DNA of 64,000 nt from Apoda limacodes (GCA_946406115.1 OX291543.1:29786815-29850814); one strand, 5' to 3'. Shown: positions 1-11,777, numbered from the stretch's first letter. A program made the numbers and translations. The notes: generated from the letters alone by a model not told the origin.

Positions 1-623
1 TTTATTTAAATTGATTTCAAAAAGTCATTAATAGTTTTTTGTTGACAAAGTAAAATATATGGCCATTCTAATTTAGTAAGGTAGCACATTCTAGGTCAAT
101 TGAAATAACCAAAGTGTACCGTAGGTGTTAACCAGGCTTTGCATATTGCCACCTAAGACTAACACAGCTTTAATTAAAAACAAGGAAGCCTAAAGGCGCG
201 GCGTACACTGGTATTGTGATAAAATCGCCATTATGAAATGTGGTAACACGTACGAAGCGGGACCAACAAGTCTGTATCTTGTATCTCGCTCTACCGCACC
301 TTAGTTTGTGTTCGCAAACTAATTCCTTAATTAAGTGTAAATCTGCGCAAAACGTTCGGTACTGCTATGTGTGAATAAGGGTTAGCGCACATTGTACACA
401 AAAATCTGAGATCATTAATCAAGAAGAATAGTTGAGATACTGTGTCATACATCTCATTTTTACAACGCTAGAAGACGGAAAACATCTATTATATGGCGTA
501 GTTATAAAAGTTATTTATGAACTAGAAATTTCTTTAAAAACCAATTTTTGAGTCACCATTGAAAAGTGTGGCGCTCCTTGTGAAAACTCCACTACGGTGG
601 AATTATGATTGTAGTGAAAGCGT
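1..623. other. Non-coding stretch, nothing recognised
   Basis: AT-rich DNA with no long open frame, no tRNA-like boxes and no repeat that I recognise before the SINE tail that follows. Confidence 0.6.
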
Positions 624-728
624 ACCAGCCTTATACATACGTCCCCATCGGTGGAGCACAGCTTACCGGTGGCTATTAGGGCCATAGTCCATCACGCGGG
701 TCCAGTGCGGATAGTGGACTTCACATAA
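624..728 (-). mobile_element. SINE 3' tail fragment (RTE-like tail)
   Basis: Read on the minus strand this matches the 3' half of the full SINE at 7994-8298: a GTGAAGTCCAC start, a GGGCCATAGTCCA-type core and a final GGCTGG. It has many substitutions and lacks the tRNA-like head, so it is an old 5'-truncated copy. A long T run follows on the plus strand. Confidence 0.75.
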
Positions 729-2142
729 TTTTTTTTTTTTTCATTTAAAGATTTTTTTTCAAGCTTGAACCTTCACCCCTAAGAAAGTGAAATGAAATTG
801 AAACATTTAGCCATCACCAAGTACATATTCCGTGTTATCCTTTTATTAAAATATCAATAGAAAACTGTAATGGTGGTAATATACTTGTTTGATGGAGGGT
901 TTGTACGAAACATATCTATGTATCTAATCAGACAATTCTTGTTTATATAAAGATAATTCAATGGTGCAAGAAGTTCTTGCAAGTATTTTTAATATACTGA
1001 TAAACATCGCCGTTGCAAGGGTTATGACCGCCTTGCGCTTTCCAATACTTTTTTCTTTTTTGTATTAGCATGTTTTAATTGTGTGTGTCTGAGCTTCAGA
1101 GAGCTACAGACTGTGGGTCGTAAAGACTACCTCTCTGAAGGTTGCGCTTTTGGTAAAAAAAATATCCTGTCTAGCTGACCTAAAAGCAAAATCAAAATCC
1201 AGCTAAGTTTTAGATTCCATAGATTTGAATATCTTAGTGAGTACACTAGGGAATATATTATTAAAAAATAATCTACTATTACTTATATTTTGTATCTAAT
1301 GAAAATAATAAAATCAGTACAATGTGCGCGTTGCCTTAACGTAACCGCCATAAAGGGGTTGTTAGGTTGACGTAAAACAGTTTAATACGCCTCTACTAAT
1401 TCTGATTCGCAATTACCGATTACGTAATACGCACCCGCATGAGACTATGTTATGTCTTTTAGAAGTGCCTAGTCATTGACGCAATTGTTTTGTGATTATT
1501 TGCGATTTGATGCATGGATTAGTCGGTGGATTTAGTATTTCGCGTATTTACTACTGTTTTTCTCACAAAATGCTATCGACTATTTTTTTTTTACCATAAT
1601 GCTTGGGATATTAATTTTATTACCCGCTTGGTGCCGATTGGTCACAGGTTCCACATTCGACTTTTGTTTCGTTATATGCGTATTTGTCGTTTCACGTATG
1701 TGGCATTTCGCAAGAGCAAACTGTGTCATTATGCGTTAATTCGTGTATTTCATATAAAAAACCTCTTCATATTCGTCCAAGGAATAAATAAACAGTTGAG
1801 TTAAATCCAAAAAAGTTTTACCTACTACGACAAGATTTTGTTTGCATATTTTATTCTAAGACATTTTTTTCATAATTTTACGCAAGATATTTTTTTTTCT
1901 GATAACCAAAAATTAGTAAAAAAAATTTTGCGAGCCAAAAAAAGGAAATCGCATAACTTTAAAATCAGTTCCGGATTGGCGAAGTAAGCTTAAAATTGCG
2001 GAACTCCGAGTCCGTAGCATCTTTCGTAACAAAGAATATGTACTATATACAAACCATGGAAAGAAATTTAAGCACTTATGTCAAGCAGTCTTGTTGCCTT
2101 ACACCTAAAGTTTCCAATTTTCCAATAGCATGTTAACCTCAT
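729..2142. other. Non-coding stretch
   Basis: No gene seen. A 10-bp perfect inverted repeat (CTTCAGAGAG at 1094-1103, CTCTCTGAAG at 1131-1140) forms an isolated hairpin with a 27-base loop. From about 1320 to 1800 base composition is more even and a 92-codon open frame occurs at 1526-1804, but its translation is F/R/Y-rich, has no motif I know and no splice context, so I do not call it a gene. Confidence 0.5.
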
Positions 2143-2492
2143 GTAAGTAAGCATATCTGTTTCGTGAGCAATGTCTAGTACTCAAGTTAGTAAACATATT
2201 TCTTTTATAAGCAATGTCTATAGTTCTCAAGTTAGTGAACATATTTGTTTAGTAAGCAAGGCCTGGTTCTTAAGTTAGTAAACATATCTGTATTACACAA
2301 TGTCTGGTTCTGAAGTAAGTTAACATATCAGTTTAATTAGCAATGGATGGTTCTCAAGTATAAGTAAACACATCTGGTTACTAAGAAATATCTAGTTCTC
2401 AAGTTATTAAACTTATCTGGTTAGTACTAATCAATGCCTGGTTCTCAAGTTAGTAATCATATCTGTTTTGTAAGAATTGTCTGGCTCCCACA
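2143..2492. repeat. Degenerate minisatellite, about 44-bp period
   Basis: About seven to eight diverged tandem copies of a unit built around GTTAGTAAACATATCTG and CAATGYCTGGTTCTCAA. The GTTAGTAAACATAT-like block recurs near 2186, 2231, 2274, 2315, 2358, 2403 and 2448, giving steps of 41-47 bp. Copies carry many substitutions and small indels, so the array is old. Confidence 0.85.
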
Positions 2493-3639
2493 TAATTTTC
2501 TGATAAGTAAATAAAAAATCTTTAGCATTTAAAAACTTTAATACTCTGTTAAAAAAATATAGAAAGTCTTCTGGCAGTTAGCGTGTTTCAGTGAGAAGGA
2601 ATAAACTGTGAAAGTTTTTCTATGTTGTTTACACAACTGCGCAAATAACCTGGTATTCAATACGTTGCATCAAATTTTGTTTACGGCGCTAATGATAAAT
2701 TGAAATGTTGATGGATGACATATTGTATTGCAAACACCCCGGATATTTTTTGTTTTAAAGGGCTTATAAATTCAAGATAGCACCTAAACTTGGCAGGCGC
2801 TACATCTGCTGCCGCTTATTTAATAAAGGGATCGCTTTTTTAAAGATTTTACTAAAGTTGTCTATTTGTCAGTTCTCTTATCTTCTGCGTTTTACAAAAG
2901 TCATTTTTTTAAGAACGTTCTGCAGTTTGCATACACCTTGCTTTCTAGTAGAAATGCAAACATAAACAAAGTTTTTTATATCTGCCTATTTGCCTCAAGT
3001 CTATAAAGTCAAGTTTATTGTATTGTGCTGCAATTTTGCGTGCTTATTAGGTTTAAGTGACAATGCAATATAAAGACGTATTTGTCTTTCTGTACGTCTT
3101 TTTTTCTTACCCATTTAGACAAAAATAAAAAAAGTTCAGTATCTTTAAAAATATTTTAACACTGTTACGGCTAAGTGAATATTATTTATATAATTAAAAA
3201 ATGGTTGATCAGCCTTTAGGCGGCCATTTTACAGGAAATCTGATAAACGTCGATTTTGTTACAGTTTAAAAAAATCTTTTTGCAATAGTTCTATTTAGAA
3301 TATAAAAATAGATTTTAAATCAGTAGCTTAATTAACTTATTCTCAATAGTGTTCATATTTTTTTACCATTGCCACTCGAAAAAGAGCATGTTATTTATCG
3401 ATAACTGTAAATGAAACTCACTTTTACTCACTGAGTGAATAAAATTATTTTGAATTTGGAACAATTGTTAAATTGTTTTAATTGTTATTGTGGTTGTTTT
3501 ATGTCATTGTTCTCTTATCACCCGGTAATAATTAACGAATATATACCAAAATGTTATAATAGTACTTTTTATTTTCTTGCAGTCAATTGTAAAAATAAGC
3601 GAACAACACGTAAAAAAAAATCTCATCTCAGTCCTTTGT
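2493..3639. other. Non-coding stretch, AT-rich
   Basis: No gene, tRNA or repeat recognised. Poly-A/T runs are common. A 68-codon frame at 3435-3641 starts from a non-ATG codon and resembles no protein I know. Confidence 0.5.
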
Positions 3640-3725
3640 AACCCTCGCTCCGCTCAGGATCTACTCTTCTCTAGCATCGTTCGCTGCTCTCGGGATCCAA
3701 CTTAGTCCCTCAAATTAAATCCCTT
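3640..3725. repeat. Dispersed 'CTCGCTCCGCTC' repeat copy
   Basis: The block around CCTCGCTCCGCTCAGGATC and GAATCC/CTCTAG-like words is the reverse complement of a related block at 25211-25280 (AGAGCGAAGCGAAGGATTC, then AGCATAGCGAGGG). I have seen this motif type scattered in lepidopteran genomes; its class is not resolved. Confidence 0.55.
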
Positions 3726-4725
3726 TTTAAAACTTGTTGTATAATGTACTATTTTACGATACAAAGTTTTTTATTTTTGTCAAGTGGGGCCAATATTTGA
3801 TAAGATTTTCGTAACATGTGGTTGTTTTCTTTACCAAATTGCAACTGAAAGTAAACAATATTTAAAGACGGTAAGCTAGAAGTGTCCTTTAAAAAGAAAA
3901 CAAGATATTTCACAGGTGTTGAAATCTTTTTTTTATGGAGTTTTCCCATATAATTACACTGTTTTGTACTACAGATGAAAATGTTACCCTGATACTCACG
4001 TCTCGTAATGTATTCAAGTCATTGGTTAATTTAATTTTTGGAGTACAAAAATAAATCTATTATTATTTTTTTCAAACTTTCTTAATGTGTTATATCCATT
4101 AAAAAGGTTTATTCAACATATTTTCTAAAAAGAAAGAGTAGTGTAGTTTGTTAAGTGTTTTATTCCTCAAAGGTTAATCTTTGGTGGATTCATTTAAGAT
4201 TCTGTTAATAAATGTATTGAGTCTTTGTAAAATAATTAAAATCTAATACACGATGGCCAGCTATGTGAGATTTGTTGGTTGACCTCCAGTGGACGACACC
4301 AATTCTTCAACTGACCAGCAGAATGAGAATACTACTACACTACTGAGAATTAAGGTTTCTCACTAGTATCAATGTAGAAATAGTGGTACTATTGTTAATC
4401 GACTTTCCGGTTAGTACCGCTGGGGGTACAACTTAGGAGCATAGCGTAATAACAACTGATAGTGAGCGAACTTCTTTATCTTGGCGCAAAATGCCGATAA
4501 GGGGCTAGAGACTGAAAATGTGTCAGGTTTGTCACAATAAAAAATGCAAATACATTCCAACAGATTGAAATGTTCGTATGTTCAAATTAAAACATGTATA
4601 TGTCTACATTATTAATTAGATAGTCAGTTCAAAAAAATATTACCTTCCTGATTAAATATATGGGAAACAGTGAAACATTATGTTTGTTGGAAACGATATT
4701 TAAAATTTAAATCAACAAAAAGAAA
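3726..4725. other. Non-coding stretch
   Basis: No gene recognised. The portion 4246-4500 is less AT-rich and could be an unrecognised old repeat, but nothing pairs with it in this window. Confidence 0.4.
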
Positions 4726-4790
4726 CGTCAGGCTTGGTCAGTAATTGGATGGGTGACCGCTGAGTGGCACACATATGCGGAACCGACAAA
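4726..4790 (+). mobile_element. 5S-rRNA-like SINE fragment
   Basis: The phrase GGATGGGTGACCG preceded by a GGTCAGTA-like word matches the internal promoter region of 5S rRNA, which also occurs in some arthropod SINEs. Only some 50 bases are recognisable, so this is not a 5S rRNA gene. Flanking sequence is AT-rich. Confidence 0.4.
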
Positions 4791-4904
4791 ATATATATGC
4801 GGAATTTATTGTTAGATGATTTTATACACTAGGTATGTACTCGACAGTGAAATTATATAATGTACCATAACTACTCATATATTAATAAAATAAAATTATA
4901 TTAT

Positions 4905-5428
4905 GAATTAGCTGACCCGACGAACGTTGTTTTTTTTTTAAAACAACTACCGCACCAACCTATTGTGAAAGGGTTGTACTAATTCAGAAACCTTCCCCGG
5001 CATGTGCATAACAACTTACCAAAATTGCGCTAGTCCGACTTGCACTTGGCCGCTTTTTTCTTTCATAAACACCTTGCCTTAACACTAACAAACACAAAAA
5101 AAAAAATATCCCAATTGGTCCAGCCGTCTTCGAGTTTTCCTCAGTGCGCAAGGCCGACTCGGACTTGACCGTTTTTTTCTTTCATAAAAACCTTGCCCTA
5201 ACACTAACAAACACAACAAAAAAAAGTTACCCGAATTGGTCCAGCTGTCTTCGAGTTTTCCTTAGTGCGCGAGTCCGACTCGCACTTGAAGTTTTTTTTT
5301 TTCAAAAAACCTTGCCTTATCACTAAAAAACACAACATAAAAAAATTACCCGAATTGGGCCAGCCGTCTTCGAGTTTTGCGCTTAGCAACAAATTTTGCG
5401 ATTCATTTTATTTATATAAGAAGATGAC
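4905..5428 (+). mobile_element. 'GCTGACCCG' dispersed element with internal 120-bp tandem array
   Basis: Starts with AGCTGACCCGACGAACGTTG and ends with a TTTTATTTATATAAGAAGAT tail; both ends match a repeat that is widespread in Lepidoptera (class unresolved to me). The middle contains a CTTCCCCGGCATGTGCATAA block, typical of this repeat. Between 5030 and 5380 the body is expanded into about three tandem units (separate entry). Confidence 0.65.
5030..5384 (+). repeat. Tandem repeat, about 120-bp unit, about 3 copies
   Basis: The phrase GGTCCAGCCGTCTTCGAGTT recurs at about 5117, 5238 and 5357. Each unit also has a GAGTCCGACTCGCACTTG-like word, a T run, CTTGCC(TT)AACACTAA and an A run. Units differ by a few per cent to ten per cent. 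The expansion sits inside the repeat that begins at 4905. Confidence 0.85.
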
Positions 5429-7841
5429 ATAGTTACTAAATGTGAGTTGCCCTAGACCGCACCGCACCTCATCGTTGCCCTGTCTAGTCAGCCGAGTTAC
5501 CTAACTATTAGTATTTATTACGCTATGGCAGGGGTGTATAAAGCATAAAAAATTACATCATACTTAGGGGCCTAATCCTATTCGAGCCGTTGAGCTGTCC
5601 CGACAGATGTATTAGGCAACTATTTTATATGGTAGTGCATAGCCTGTTGAATTATTTGCAATTTGCGTGGGCGTTGGTTTGCGGTCATACAGCATTCACG
5701 ACGTTATCAAAATGGCTGATAGTCTCTCTCAACCTGCTGTTTATTTATAGTTTTGATATGTATTATTACAATCGGAATAAAAGCAAACATAATAAAAGAT
5801 AAACTTGACTGAATGAATGAATTTCGTAAAAGTTGAATTTATAGAATTAATAGGTTTTAGAATTAATTATTAAGGTTGTAAATTTTCTAGTGATACTGGC
5901 AATTATTATACAAACCCATATCTATTATTACTATCCAGTATCAATCAAAATTTTACTCAATTAATATTTAAATTTTTTCAACGGTGTTCGAACTGTCGCA
6001 CACTGTAAATAATCCATGAAAAAGTTAACATGGATTACACAGCGTGTCTCTGTACCATATCCTTGCTAGACTCAGTTGGATATATGTATCATCAGTTTTA
6101 TGTCTGCATGCATCCGATCTGTGTCTGTCTAATATTACAGGTATTTTACCCATTTCATAACCATCCTACAGAGGAGAAAATTATATTTCAAGTTTGAACA
6201 AAACTGCAACTATAACCTACTTAAATACACTTTTTGGGCACCAGAGATATGCAAAGAAATTTAAGCCATACATTTATTATAATAAATAAATAATGAGAAA
6301 GTGTTAGTGGAAAAGAGAGGTAGAATGGAATTATAAATATAATTAAATATTTATATTATAATAATATTGTTATTATGATATTAAACGTGAGTTTTTTCTC
6401 CAGTTATGAAATATTAATAAATACATTCATATTACAATTCACATATTATAAATTTATATATATATATATTTATATATATTTTCGAACATCTACACTTAGA
6501 ATAGTATCGTCAGTAAATAGATCGTATCGAGTGGAACATAGATTTGTGACTATATTCCGCACAGAGCTTTGTGGATGTCCAAAGCAGCGGTGACGGTTGA
6601 GATGTGACGCAGGCGCACGCTACGTGGAGGTAAAGGTCTTGTACATTGTTCGGAGAAATTCGGGTTTTGTGATCTATTTTATTCATAAATAATTATTATT
6701 CGTCTACGTTGCATTGAATGTCCATATATATATATATATATATATATTAACATAGTGTAGTTAAAACGTTCGAAACGTCTAAAGTTATATTTGTTTATGT
6801 TTTGGGCTAGTATAGATTCGTCCAATGTTTACTTCTTGAAATATGTATTTCTTCTTAGAAAAAAACTTTATCGTAATAAAATAATTAAAAAACTGTATCT
6901 TTCATTGTTCTTCCTTCACGACGTAAAAGAGCAACGGGTGAACGTTGTAATTTAGATATTAGGGATATGCGGGAAAACGAAGAGTAACATAATATTTGGA
7001 AAAACGGAGATCAGACAGCAAACACAGAGGTAGTTTCTGAGATATGAAACAATAGTGATAAGGACCTTTGTGTCACGGGGCCACGCGATCGAAATCACGG
7101 GCTTTACGCTTTATGAGTAACTATTCGATTTTGGTGACTTGTTACAAATGTCGATATGGAATGATAAAATAAACATTGAAAAGAAATTGTTTTGTATTCG
7201 GCTTATTTTAAAATTTAAACTTGCAAATGCATTCGCTCCTTTACAATTGACAGAAAACAAACAAGATTCAAAATGGACTTAATTTTTATCATATTAGAAT
7301 CGAATATAGCTTGGTCTTTAATATAGGTTTATTTGGTAAGTCTGTCTGTCTGTTTCAAGTTGATGTGTGGCTGGTGCGTGTTGCAGTCTCCATTAAAATC
7401 GCAAATTATGGTGTGCTGTCGTGTTAGGCTATGCTTAAGGGCACGTTGTGGCGACCACCGACATTTTTACATATTCAAATGTGAGCATTAGTATACCCAT
7501 AGTTTGTTGACTGAATGTAAGGTTAATACAGGTTATAGAAATAAATCTTGTTCGGCGTTAATATAGCTCGTAACCAGAGATTAAATACTGAGCTTAGTAG
7601 CCACAATGTAGTATATACCCACCACTTTGGACCTCGCTATATGTTGATATGATATGTTGATACTAAATCTGGTGAATGAGATTTCTAACCAGAGATTATC
7701 ACTTAAAGGAGATTATAGCTGTGATCTTCGAGATTAAATAATTTTAATTAATTTAAGTAAAATAATGAATGTATACCGTTTATTTTAATCGTGGTGTAAG
7801 AATTCCAAAAAAAAAATTTAAATTTTACAAATTTTACAGGA
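5429..7841. other. Non-coding stretch with short AT runs
   Basis: No gene seen. Contains a 9-bp hairpin (TAATCCATG/CATGGATTA at 6010-6018 and 6029-6037), TA-rich runs near 6450-6480 and a pure (AT)12 run at 6724-6747. The blocks at 5440-5560, 6530-6640 and 7080-7120 are less AT-rich but show no coding signal. Confidence 0.5.
6724..6747. repeat. (AT)12 microsatellite
   Basis: An uninterrupted run of twelve AT dinucleotides, directly visible. Confidence 0.95.
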
Positions 7842-8945
7842 AAACCGGCCAAGTGCAAGTCTGGCTCGCGCACCGAGGGTTCCGTTCAAACTTATTATGT
7901 GTAGATATCTCAACTCATGAGATCAAGTCTCCTAGGTAAACGGGAAGTACCCCATAGGTTTTGATTTATTTGTGTCACAATATGCGATAAAAAGTCGGTG
8001 GTGGCCGAGGGGTTTAAATTTCACTTCACGTCCTAAGTGGCGGAGGTTCGAACCCCGGGGTCGGCGTGTACCAATGAGTCTTTTCTTAATTTCTCAAGTA
8101 CACTGATTAATTTATTCACACCACTGGCTTTTCGGTGAAGGAAAACATCGTGAGGAAACCTGCATACGTCAAGAGAAAAAAATGACGTATGTGAAGTCCA
8201 CAATCCACACTGGGCCCGCGTGTGGACTATGGCCCAATCACCCTTGTTTAAGAGGGTAGGCCGTGCCCCAGCAGTGGGGACGTATTAAGGCTGGCAAGTA
8301 TGCGATAAAAATGACCGTATTTTAGGCTTTTTCTTTCAAATTGAATTAGAAGGTTGATTTTTTTACAACATTAAGTGCCCGTGAACTTTACTATTTGATA
8401 TTAATTTTAACTTTATACCTCCACGCGTTCTTAAGAAAAAAGGGTTTGGCAGACAGACAGACAAACCTTATTTTTAAATGTGTTATGACTTAAAATAACA
8501 AATTTCAGATTTATACCTATATTTGCCTTGTTTTCTGTCAAATTTCATGATTCTAGTACAACGGGAAGTACCCTAAAAACTAAATATGCGCCGAAAATGG
8601 CCGTATTTTTTTATTACGTTGACATAGAAGATTGATTTTTTTACAGCTTTGAGGGACCGTAGGCATTTGTGCCCGTGGACTCTACTATTTGGTATTAATT
8701 TCAACTTGTTAAATTTACGCGTTCTTAAGTAAAAGGGTCTTGACAGATAGCCAGACAAACTTTTTTTAAATGACTACAAAACAACGAATTTCGGATTTTT
8801 CCCTACATTTGTAATGTAAAACCTTGCTTCGTGTCAAATTTTATTATTCTAGGACAGACAGACAGACAGACGGACAGAAAGACGGACAACAAAGTGATCC
8901 TATAAGGTTTCATTTTTTCTTTCTGAGGTACGCAACTCTAAAAAC
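7842..8945 (+). mobile_element. 'GGTTCCGT' element with internal duplication, split by a SINE
   Basis: Begins with AAAACCGGCCAAGTGC and CGAGGGTTCCGTTC. Ends with a GACA/GACGG run, GATCCTATAAGG and GGTACGCAACTCTAAAA, the usual ends of a repeat common in lepidopteran genomes. Inside, a unit of about 300 bp is present twice: CGGGAAGTACC at 7941 and again at 8562, a distance of 621, which becomes 303 once the SINE and one target copy are subtracted. Both copies carry a TTGATTTTTTTACA block and a CGCGTTCTTAAG block. No coding frame is recognised; its mechanism class is uncertain. Confidence 0.75.
7994..8298 (+). mobile_element. Full-length tRNA-derived SINE with 13-bp target site duplication
   Basis: A complete-looking short retroposon of 305 bp. 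The head is tRNA-like, with a pol III A box (TGGCCGAGGGG, 8002-8012) and B box (GGTTCGAACCC, 8045-8055). It is followed by the CACTGGCTTTTCGGTGAAGGA and ATCGTGAGGAAACC blocks and by a tail with GTGTGGACTATGGCCCAA and CCCAGCAGTGGGG, a tail shared with RTE-type LINEs. It is flanked by identical 13-base copies of TATGCGATAAAAA (7981-7993 and 8299-8311), a classic LINE-machinery insertion signature. The intact duplication and clean boxes suggest it is younger than its host repeat. Confidence 0.92.
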
Positions 8946-9117
8946 TAAAAATTTATTCTCTTGAAACATTGGTAGTCCCATATCATGGATCAACATCAAT
9001 CAACATATATAATGGAAAACCAAGAACAAAGTTACTTATAGATATACATATAGTAATAATACCTTGTACACATAATTATAAATAAAGCAATATATTTTTT
9101 TTAACATTACTCACAGC
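8946..9117. other. Non-coding spacer
   Basis: AT-rich, no gene or repeat recognised between the 'GGTTCCGT' element and the next SINE. Confidence 0.5.
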
Positions 9118-9326
9118 GCCGTCTAGCCTAGTAGGCAGAGCTTATGGGTACCAGACAACGGATACAAATACATATATTACTTTTTTTTTGTAAATACATA
9201 CATATCATACATAAATACACCCAGACTCAAGAGAAACACAAATATTTATCACATAAATGTTTGTCCAGTGTGGGAATCGAACCCACACCCTCTGCACAGC
9301 AGCCGGCCACACTACCAACTAGGATT
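9118..9326 (-). mobile_element. tRNA-derived SINE, minus orientation
   Basis: The right part, GGGAATCGAACCCACACCC, is the reverse complement of a tRNA T-arm/B box. The left part has CTAGTAGGCAGAG and GACAACGGATA blocks followed by A/T-rich ACATACATA sequence. I recognise this arrangement as a common lepidopteran retroposon. A short open frame across it gives the familiar artefact phrase VGIEPTP and is not a gene. Confidence 0.75.
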
Positions 9327-9740
9327 TTAAATGTTTAATTATACGAAGGTATACAATGATATTTTATACATTCATCTGGTTGTTATAGGTGTATTACTAA
9401 TACTTAACATGCAGTAAAATTTTTCTTTTGTTTCGTTTAGCAGATCAAGTGAATTAGTATAGGAACATGACATTTACTTTTTAGGCTTCGTTTTGGATGT
9501 GTTTTTACAAAGAACAGGTATCCAATTTAAAAGTACTACTAAGTAAAATACGTTGTAAAAAAGTTAAGACATTGCGTCACGTTTGCGAATTCGAATACAA
9601 GTTTACTAGTATAATCACTCTAAAAGTCTTGGTAAAAATAATTTACTTTATAAACAAGAACTTAACAAAATGAGGTTGTTTTAGTAGCTACTCACAGGTT
9701 ATCAAAATCTTAAACACTAAGGCCGGTTTTCGTGTTGTGT
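9327..9740. other. Non-coding stretch
   Basis: No gene or repeat recognised. Confidence 0.5.
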
Positions 9741-9827
9741 TCAATTATCTGCAGATAATATCCATCTGCTACCTGCTATGTGATAGAAACTAAAATACAG
9801 CCATATCCCGAGATATAATTATCATTT
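9741..9827 (+). repeat. Direct repeat copy 1 ('CATATCCCGAGATATAATTA')
   Basis: About 85 bp starting with the self-complementary ATTATCTGCAGATAAT and ending with ATCCCGAGATATAATTATCA. It matches 10761-10845 with roughly ten differences. Probably a piece of a small dispersed DNA element. Confidence 0.8.
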
Positions 9828-10760
9828 CTCTTTGGGAATGCTCACTTAGTACCTCTATTTTTAATACACGTGGTATATAAATTCAATTACTTAGTTTAGA
9901 TACCGTGTATTAGAAACAGTGTTTGCAGCGATGAGTTCACCCTTATCACACAGGACTAAAGTGGTTGGTAAAAAGAGGCTGTTACTAAGGCTAAGGCATT
10001 TTTAATCTTTCCAAGGGATGAAACCGTGATATTATACATAATACAAAATAACAAGCTTCGTTTTAGGGATTTTGTTTTTGGTGGGAATAAATAACTTAAA
10101 ATTACTATCAGATATGTTTTCTGAACTTCAATCTATTATAAAGCTTGGATGCTAATTGCGCTGCTTGATAAACACGATAGTTTACCTAAGTTTACCTAAG
10201 TTTACCTAAGTTAGGTCATAAAACTGACTGGCATCTAGGGCACAGTTTATTGTTAGGTTTCGTAACATTTTGCTGCAGGTGTACCTATTTATGACTTTAA
10301 TCTGAAGATTAATTCATCAGAATGTTCGTGCATTCACAATAAATTTTTGTTGCTTGCATTTCTTATTAAAGTTGGTTATATAAAACACATTACGATTAGA
10401 GAAAAGCGGTAAGTTAAAACATTGAAACGCTCGCTAGTTATCTCACGTAGTATAAATAGAAAAGTGTTAATATTCAGTCTGGATTTAATTCTTAATGTGT
10501 TAGACAAAGGTTAGTTGACGATACAGGTTTTTATTGTTTAATTTCTTTAAAGACTCGTATCGAAATATCGACATAATTTACATAAGCAAATGAAACTTTT
10601 GCACAAAAAATATACCCGGTTAGAAACAAAAAGTTTTCTGGAACTTTGTTATTAGAAGTAGTTTCTGAAAAGCAGTCCGACCCTCTAAGATATAATTTTG
10701 AGAAATTTGAGGTAATATTGTCTTATGTCCTACGTTATGTATTTTGTTGTATCGTGTATT
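9828..10760. other. Non-coding stretch with a 10-mer triplication
   Basis: No gene. TTTACCTAAG is repeated three times without change at 10181-10210. It contains CCTAA, the insect telomere word, but its 10-base period is not telomeric. Confidence 0.55.
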
Positions 10761-10869
10761 AATTATCTACAGATAATTACCATCTGCTACCTGATATGTG
10801 ACGGAAACTAAAATGCAGCCATATCCCGAGATATAATTATCATTGTATCCCGAGATATAATTATCATTA
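10761..10869 (+). repeat. Direct repeat copy 2 with local 24-bp duplication
   Basis: Second copy of the 9741-9827 block. Its last part, TATCCCGAGATATAATTATC, is immediately repeated (10822-10845 and 10846-10869), a small tandem duplication. It lies directly against the 44-bp palindrome. Confidence 0.8.
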
Positions 10870-10876
10870 TATATAA

Positions 10877-10920
10877 GCTAATTTTAACATATTATATATA
10901 TATAATATGTTAAAATTAGC
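10877..10920. repeat. Perfect 44-bp palindrome
   Basis: Two 22-base arms with no spacer, starting GCTAATTTTAACATATTATA and ending with the exact reverse complement; the centre is between 10898 and 10899. It could extrude as a cruciform or be the paired ends of an AT-rich foldback element. No other copy seen in this window. Confidence 0.95.
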
Positions 10921-11777
10921 GATTTCGTGACATTCTTATTGAAAGATCTTTAAACTCGTATATTTTGACTTTTTAAATAGGCATTTGTGAAATGCTGCTT
11001 TGGATCATTTCTCATAAATCCTTATTTGTGTAGGTATCTACTATTTAAAAAACAAATATTTAAAACATTTCAGAAATCGTAATTTTCCGTCTAACTTTCA
11101 AATCTAGAATAAAAGATTTTATTTATTCATTTTATTAGGAATAAAAGATTACAAGATTTGTGACTACACCCTCACTCTGGTTCTTTTATTGACAATGTGG
11201 ACGAGACTCTATCATATATATGAATACTGCTGGCCGATATGTTTTTATCGTTATTTAATTACAGTAACAAACTTTAAATTACATTAATAAAAATAGCATT
11301 ACTTATGACCTTCCTCTAAAATTACTTTTATTAAAAATATTAGTCAACCTAAACTACAAATGTAAACAAAATGTAATTGCGGCGTCTCATGAATTTTGCC
11401 AAATTATAGGGAGCTGAAATGTGCCTAATTCCAGTGAATACAGTGCGCAGGAGTTTTCTATTAGCAAATGCGGTTTATGGGTTATCCTTCATTGTCATAA
11501 GCGATAGCGATTTATTACAGTAAGTACTAAAAAGTGAATGAGTAATTTATTTGATTCATTTAACTTTTTGCGCAAAAAATTGCTAAAAGGAGGGTTATTA
11601 TTTTTACTATACTTTCCCAAAACTGATTAATGTTTGATCGCATGGAGCAATAGTACGCTCGCGTTTAAACTTGTACACAAACAGTGATGTGACTTTTTAC
11701 CTTTGAATTTTTGATTGATTTTAAAAATATGTTCTTAGCGAATGCCTAAGTCGTAAAATAAATCTATACATATAGAT
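10921..11777. other. Non-coding stretch
   Basis: AT-rich, no gene recognised. Confidence 0.5.

Noticed and set aside
1526..1804. 92-codon open frame
   Set aside because: F/R/Y-rich translation, no motif, no splice or promoter context; expected by chance in 64 kb.
2143..2492. CRISPR array
   Set aside because: Period and divergence are those of a minisatellite; no identical repeats with unique spacers, and the DNA is eukaryotic.
4726..4790. 5S rRNA gene
   Set aside because: Only a short internal phrase matches; the rest of the molecule is absent.
9144..9338. 64-codon frame with VGIEPTP
   Set aside because: Lies within a SINE; the phrase comes from the reversed tRNA-like region and is a well-known artefact.
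10181..10210. Telomeric repeat
   Set aside because: TTTACCTAAG x3 contains CCTAA but the period is 10, not 5, and there are only three units.
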